Below the pieces are notes generated by a model, which saw nothing but the letters and a program-made list of their open reading frames with translations, did not search any database and was not told the origin of the DNA. DNA of 64,000 bases. Origin: Deltaproteobacteria bacterium. Lineage in GTDB: Bacteria; Myxococcota_A; UBA796; GCA-2862545. Location of the stretch: the NCBI GenBank assembly GCA_016938035.1, contig JAFGVK010000025.1, forward strand, positions 1 through 64,000, in the 5' to 3' direction. The position numbers were made by a program, and so were the translations under genes. Positions 60,230-64,000 of this stretch are shown here, one piece after another; the first letter of the stretch is position 1; each line of letters opens with the position of its first letter.

Positions 60230-61569
60230 GCGGACTCATGCTCTGGGTGGGGCTGCTGCAAGCGGCCAGCGCGGGGGAGCTCTGGTGGGAGGACTGGGGC
60301 GATCCAGGGATCTCGGCGGTCGTTGATGGCCTCATCGCCGAGAGCCCCGACGTGCAGGTCGCGCAGGCCAGGGTCCGGCAGGTCCGCGCCGCCGCGCGGG
60401 CGAGCGGGGCGAGGCTCGGGCCCCAGCTGTCGTGGGACACCAGCGCCTCTGCGGGCCCCATGAGCTCGCTGGGCTTCAATTTCGGCATGCCCAGCGCCGC
60501 GGCTTCCGAGGACCAGCCTACCGCCTACTGGACCGGCTCCAGCGCGCTCACCGCCAAGATGTCGGTGGACCTGTGGGGGGCCGGCACCCTGGGGTGGGCC
60601 GCGGCCCGGGACGATCTCGCGGCGAGCGAGGCGGACCTTCGCGCGACCTCTGCCACCTTGCTCGCCGCGGCGGTGGGGGCCTACCTCGATCTGGTGGCGG
60701 CCACCGAGCAGCGCGCCTTCCTGGAGGAGCAGATCCAGGCGGGTGAGGAGCTGCTCCTGTTGGTGCAGCGGCGCTATGACGGCGCTCAGGCCAGCTCGCT
60801 GGACGTGCTGCAGCAGCGTCAGTCGCTGGCGTCCTCCAGGGCGGCGCTCCCCACCCTGCGGCTGGCGGAGCGGCAGGCTCGCCTCAACCTCGGGGCGCTG
60901 CTGGGGCGAGCGCCCGACGCGGAGCTCCCGAGCCCCGCACAGACCCTCCCAGAGCTCCCCTCCTGGGATCCGGCGCAGGAGGAACAAGACCTCCTCCGGT
61001 CGCGTCCGGACCTCCGCGCGGCGCGGGAGCGCGCCGAGGCCGCGCACCGGCGACGGCTGCAGGCGGAGCGCAATTTTCTCCCCACCCTCGCGATCAGCGG
61101 CTCCGCGGGCTGGCAGTACTCGGATATGGGCGAGCTCCGCAGCCAGGACACCTGGTCGGCGGGCGGGGCCTTCTCGGTGCCGCTGATGCAAATGGGTGCG
61201 ATCCACGCGCAGCGGTCCCAGGCGATGGCGCTTGAGACCGCCGCCGAGGAGCAGCTCCGCAAGGCCACCCTGGAGGCAGAGGCCGGGCTGGCCTCCGCGA
61301 GGAGCAGAGAGGCGCTCCTCGGAGAGCGCGCGGAGGCCGTCGCGCTGCAGCGCGAGGCCGCGCGGCTGGCTTACGATCAGAGCCTCGAGCTCTATCTCGC
61401 GGGCCTCGCCCGCTACTCAGAAGTCTTGATGGCGCGCAACGCCTGGCAGGCCGCGGAGCTGTCGCTCGTCTCCGCGCGCCGCGATCGGCTCAGCGCGAGA
61501 ATCGCCCTCCACGCTGCGGTGGGTGGCACCTGGACCGAGGCGCTTGTCTCGCGCGGGAGTTCCCGATGA
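60226..61569 (+). CDS. TolC-family outer-membrane efflux channel
   Basis: A 447-residue exported protein (signal MSGLMLWVGLLQAASA). Two repeated TolC halves are visible: VDGLIAESPDVQVAQARVRQ with a strand domain, then an 'DLWGAGTLGWAAARDDLAAS' helical part, and again EEQDLLRSRPDLRAARERAE, then SVPLMQMGAIHAQRSQAMAL (in pieces). It is of the OprM/NodT type, but no lipobox Cys follows the signal. Coupled to tetR before and to the fusion-protein gene after. Confidence 0.92.
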   Translation: MSGLMLWVGLLQAASAGELWWEDWGDPGISAVVDGLIAESPDVQVAQARVRQVRAAARASGARLGPQLSWDTSASAGPMSSLGFNFGMPSAAASEDQPTAYWTGSSALTAKMSVDLWGAGTLGWAAARDDLAASEADLRATSATLLAAAVGAYLDLVAATEQRAFLEEQIQAGEELLLLVQRRYDGAQASSLDVLQQRQSLASSRAALPTLRLAERQARLNLGALLGRAPDAELPSPAQTLPELPSWDPAQEEQDLLRSRPDLRAARERAEAAHRRRLQAERNFLPTLAISGSAGWQYSDMGELRSQDTWSAGGAFSVPLMQMGAIHAQRSQAMALETAAEEQLRKATLEAEAGLASARSREALLGERAEAVALQREAARLAYDQSLELYLAGLARYSEVLMARNAWQAAELSLVSARRDRLSARIALHAAVGGTWTEALVSRGSSR

Positions 61570-62732
61570 AGTGGGTGTTTACGAGAGTTTTGCTGCCCTT
61601 GGTCCTCCTGGTGGCGGGGATCGCCTGCGCCGGGATGCTCACCATGGCCCGCCCCGCTGCGGGGCGGAAGGCCCACCAGGAGGAGGTGCTCCAGGTGGAG
61701 GTGGTCCGCGCCCAGGTGAGCCAGGAGCCGATCATGGTGCGGGGAACAGGGGTCGTCTCGCCTGCTCGCGAGGTGATCGTCTCCCCGGAGCTGGGCGGGC
61801 GGGTGTCCTGGGTGGATCCCAGCCTCGTCGCGGGGTCCAGGGTGGCCAAGGGGCAGGTGCTCGCCCGGTTGGATGACCGCAACGCGTCCTTTCTCGTCCG
61901 ACAGCGGCAGGCTGCGGTGCAGCAGGCAGAGCTAGAGCTCGCGCTGGAGCAGCAGCGCGGGCAGGTGGCCTCCAGGGAGTGGTCGCTGCTAGGCCAACAG
62001 GGCACCGCACCCGCGCTCGCTCAGCGGACCCCGCAGCTTGAGGCGGTCCGTATGAGCGCCGACTCCGCGAGGGCCGCGCTGGAGCTGGCGCAGCTGGACC
62101 TAGAGCGGACCAAGATCAGGGCCCCCTTTGACGCGCTGGTGGTCCAGGAGACCGCCGAGATCGGTCAGGTCGTCGGGGCGGGCGCCAGGCTCTTCGACCT
62201 GATCGGCGTCGACGAGGCGCGGGTCTCTGTGCCGGTGCTCATCGAGCGGGTCGCGATGCTGGAGGTGCCCGGGCTCGGGGCAGGAGGTGCCTCGCGGGCG
62301 GTGATCACCCAGCGGCTCGCCGATGGGCAGGAGATCGAGCGCGAGGGTGTGGTGTTGAGCCTCGGCCCCAAGCTCGACTCGAGCACCAGGACCGCGACGG
62401 TGGTGGTGTCGATCCCCAGGCCCTTTGACGGCGAGGGGCTCCCGCTGCTCCCCGGTGCCTTTGTCGATGTGGCCCTCTTTGGAAGGTCCCAGCAGGTCGT
62501 CGCGCTGCCCCGCGAGGCGGTGGCAGGCGAGGAGGTGGTGTGGCTGGCGGGCGAGGGAGACAAGCTGGAGCGCCGAGAGGTGCTCCCCCTGTGGGGAGAT
62601 GACGATCACCTCTACCTGAGCCAGGGTGTCGAGGACGGGGACAGGGTGGTCGTGTCTCCCCTCGGCTACCCGGTGGTGGGGACGTCGGTGTCCGCCACCG
62701 AGGCTCCCCGCGAAGACGTACAGGAGCGCTGA
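61566..62732 (+). CDS. RND efflux periplasmic adaptor (membrane fusion protein)
   Basis: A 388-residue HlyD/AcrA-like adaptor. The N-terminus is a signal anchor (VFTRVLLPLVLLVAGIACAG). It has the biotinyl-lipoyl half-motifs (REVIVSPELGGRVSWVDPSL and KIRAPFDALVVQETAEIGQV), a coiled-coil hairpin (residues 120-180), and beta-barrel and MPD parts (LPLLPGAFVDVALFG, GVEDGDRVVVSPLG). Its start overlaps the tolC-like stop and its stop overlaps the permease start (TGATG). Confidence 0.93.
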   Translation: MKWVFTRVLLPLVLLVAGIACAGMLTMARPAAGRKAHQEEVLQVEVVRAQVSQEPIMVRGTGVVSPAREVIVSPELGGRVSWVDPSLVAGSRVAKGQVLARLDDRNASFLVRQRQAAVQQAELELALEQQRGQVASREWSLLGQQGTAPALAQRTPQLEAVRMSADSARAALELAQLDLERTKIRAPFDALVVQETAEIGQVVGAGARLFDLIGVDEARVSVPVLIERVAMLEVPGLGAGGASRAVITQRLADGQEIEREGVVLSLGPKLDSSTRTATVVVSIPRPFDGEGLPLLPGAFVDVALFGRSQQVVALPREAVAGEEVVWLAGEGDKLERREVLPLWGDDDHLYLSQGVEDGDRVVVSPLGYPVVGTSVSATEAPREDVQER

Positions 62733-64000
62733 TGACTGGCAGCGAACTGTTCAAGGGGCCCATCGCGTGGATGGCGCAGAACCCCGTGGTGGCCAACCTC
62801 GTGATGCTGATGGTGGTCGTGGGGGGCCTCTTCTCGGCGGCGGGGATCAAGACTGAGATCTTCCCCGAATTCGATCTGGACATCATCACGGTGCAGGTGC
62901 CCTATCCAGGGGCCAGCCCGGTAGACGTGGAGCAGGGCATCGTCCTCGCGGTGGAGGAGGAGGTCCGCTCGCTGGAGGGGATCAAGCGGGTCTCGTCAAC
63001 CTCCGCCGAGGGGGCGGGGATGATCTCTCTGGAGCTCCTGATCTCGGCGGATCCGGATCAGGTGCTGTCCGATGTGAAGTCCGCGGTGGACCGCATCACC
63101 TCCTTCCCGGAGGAGGCGGAGCGCCCGGTGGTGTCCCTGGCGACGCGGCGGAGCCGGGTGATCAGCGTGGTGTTGTCGGGTGAGCTGGACCTCAGGACCC
63201 TGCACGTGCTCGCGGAGCGGGCCCGCACCAAGATGCTGGAGGACCCACAGATCTCTCAGGTGGAGCTGGAGGGGATCCCGCCGGTGGAGGTGTCGATCGA
63301 GGTGCCGCGGCAGCAGCTTGAGGCGCTGGGGATGACCCTCGATGAGGTGGCCAGGGTGGTGCAGCTCGCCAGCCTGGAGCTGCCCGGCGGCGCGGTGGAC
63401 ACGCGGGGCGGACAGATCCTGCTGCGGGTCGCCGACAGGCGGCTGACAGGGGCAGAATTCGCAGACATCCCCGTGAGGAGCACCTCGGATGGGAGGATCG
63501 TCCGGTTGGGGGACGTGGCGCAGATCGAGGACGGCTACGCCGACACCGATCAGGCCAGCTTCCTGGACGGGGTCCCCGCGGTCCGGGTGACCGCCTACCG
63601 GGTCGGCGACGAGACGCCGATGAAGGTCTCTACGGCCGCCAAGAGGATCGCCGAGGATCTGGAGGATGAGCTGCCCGACACCGTCCGGGTGAGCCTCTGG
63701 GATGACGACTCGGTGAAGCTGGTCGATCGCATCTCGCTGCTCACCAGCAACGCGGCCATGGGCTTGGTGCTGGTGGTGGGGCTGCTCGCGCTCTTCCTCC
63801 GCTTCAACCTGGCGCTGTGGGTGGCGCTGGGGATCCCGATCTCTTTCCTGGGCGCGTTCGTGCTGATGCCCACGATGGACCTGTCTATCAACATGCTCTC
63901 GCTCTTTGCGTTGATCGTCACCCTGGGGATGGTGGTGGACGACGCGATTGTGGTGGGAGAGAACGCCTACTCCAAGATGGAGCAGGGGATGGATCCGCTG
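62732..64000 (+). CDS. RND efflux transporter permease, N-terminal part
   Basis: The first 423 residues of an AcrB-like permease; the gene runs off the right edge. After the first transmembrane helix (PVVANLVMLMVVVGGLFSAA) comes the porter domain with PEFDLDIITVQVPYPGASPV and LEGIKRVSSTSAEGAG, then the funnel subdomain, and TM2-TM4 near the end (GLVLVVGLLALFLRFNLALW, then FALIVTLGMVVDDAIVVGEN). The TM4 Asp pair DD (of GMVVDDAIVV) needed for proton relay is present. ATG 62732 overlaps the adaptor stop. Confidence 0.93.
   Translation, partial: MTGSELFKGPIAWMAQNPVVANLVMLMVVVGGLFSAAGIKTEIFPEFDLDIITVQVPYPGASPVDVEQGIVLAVEEEVRSLEGIKRVSSTSAEGAGMISLELLISADPDQVLSDVKSAVDRITSFPEEAERPVVSLATRRSRVISVVLSGELDLRTLHVLAERARTKMLEDPQISQVELEGIPPVEVSIEVPRQQLEALGMTLDEVARVVQLASLELPGGAVDTRGGQILLRVADRRLTGAEFADIPVRSTSDGRIVRLGDVAQIEDGYADTDQASFLDGVPAVRVTAYRVGDETPMKVSTAAKRIAEDLEDELPDTVRVSLWDDDSVKLVDRISLLTSNAAMGLVLVVGLLALFLRFNLALWVALGIPISFLGAFVLMPTMDLSINMLSLFALIVTLGMVVDDAIVVGENAYSKMEQGMDPL

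Noticed and set aside
1-64000. tRNA, rRNA, CRISPR arrays, integrases or complete insertion sequences
   Set aside because: None found on reading both strands; the RAYT-like gene is the only mobile-element-related feature.

Overview
The window is a very GC-rich, densely coded bacterial chromosome segment. Translational coupling is frequent (ATGA, GTGA and TGATG overlaps). Lipoprotein signals are numerous, two secreted proteins carry long Asp-Thr repeat linkers, and one of these ends in a MYXO-CTERM-like Cys/hydrophobic/Arg tail. Together these suggest a Myxococcota or other deltaproteobacterial-type organism; the phylum is inference. No rRNA, tRNA, CRISPR array, integrase or intact insertion sequence was seen. 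Layout: 0.46-3.3 kb holds a complete FecCD-type metal/haem/cobalamin ABC importer (permease, ATPase, lipoprotein binding protein). 3.4-5.2 kb holds a small winged-helix protein, a lipoprotein and a GNAT acetyltransferase. 5.4-7.4 kb is a decayed subtilisin-like protease gene with frameshifts and in-frame stops. 7.9-11.6 kb holds a helical-repeat protein, a small exported protein and a PPC-domain lipoprotein with a (DT)12 linker. 11.6-12.6 kb is gene-poor. 12.6-13.4 kb carries a divergent REP-transposase-like protein whose ribosome binding site lies inside a perfect 12-bp hairpin.

13.5-20.3 kb (minus strand) has a VWA protein, a TonB-dependent receptor coupled to a tandem-FKBP prolyl isomerase, a small membrane protein, ribosomal protein L36 (type B) with a clear sigma70-like promoter, and a large lipoprotein of unknown function. 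20.4-29.3 kb has a secreted propeller-like protein with a (DT)34 linker, another propeller protein, an arylsulfotransferase-family protein, and a 1306-residue membrane protein that looks like an internal duplication. 29.3-35.7 kb has rdgB, an acidic protein, an SOS-type imuA-imuB mutagenesis cassette behind a GAAC-N4-GTTC box, a START-like protein, a PilZ protein followed after 4 nt by a HesB/IscA-like gene with an in-frame TGA read as selenocysteine, a DUF1232-like protein and a lipoprotein-type peptide deformylase. 35.8-37.9 kb carries cysE-cysK and a small CPxC protein.

38.0-43.9 kb is a tight operon: wecC, wecB, a DUF481 outer-membrane protein and a fused 2Fe-2S/molybdopterin aldehyde oxidoreductase. 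After an endonuclease/phosphatase-family lipoprotein, 45.0-58.8 kb is a complete recC-recB-recD-sbcD-sbcC double-strand-break repair cluster. The window closes with a nitroreductase and an efflux operon (tetR, tolC-like, membrane-fusion protein, RND permease) that runs off the right edge.

The most noteworthy item is the HesB-like selenoprotein gene at 34224-34526. Its UGA replaces the invariant IscA cysteine, a short stem-loop that fits a bacterial SECIS element follows, and ordinary gene calling would split or lose it.
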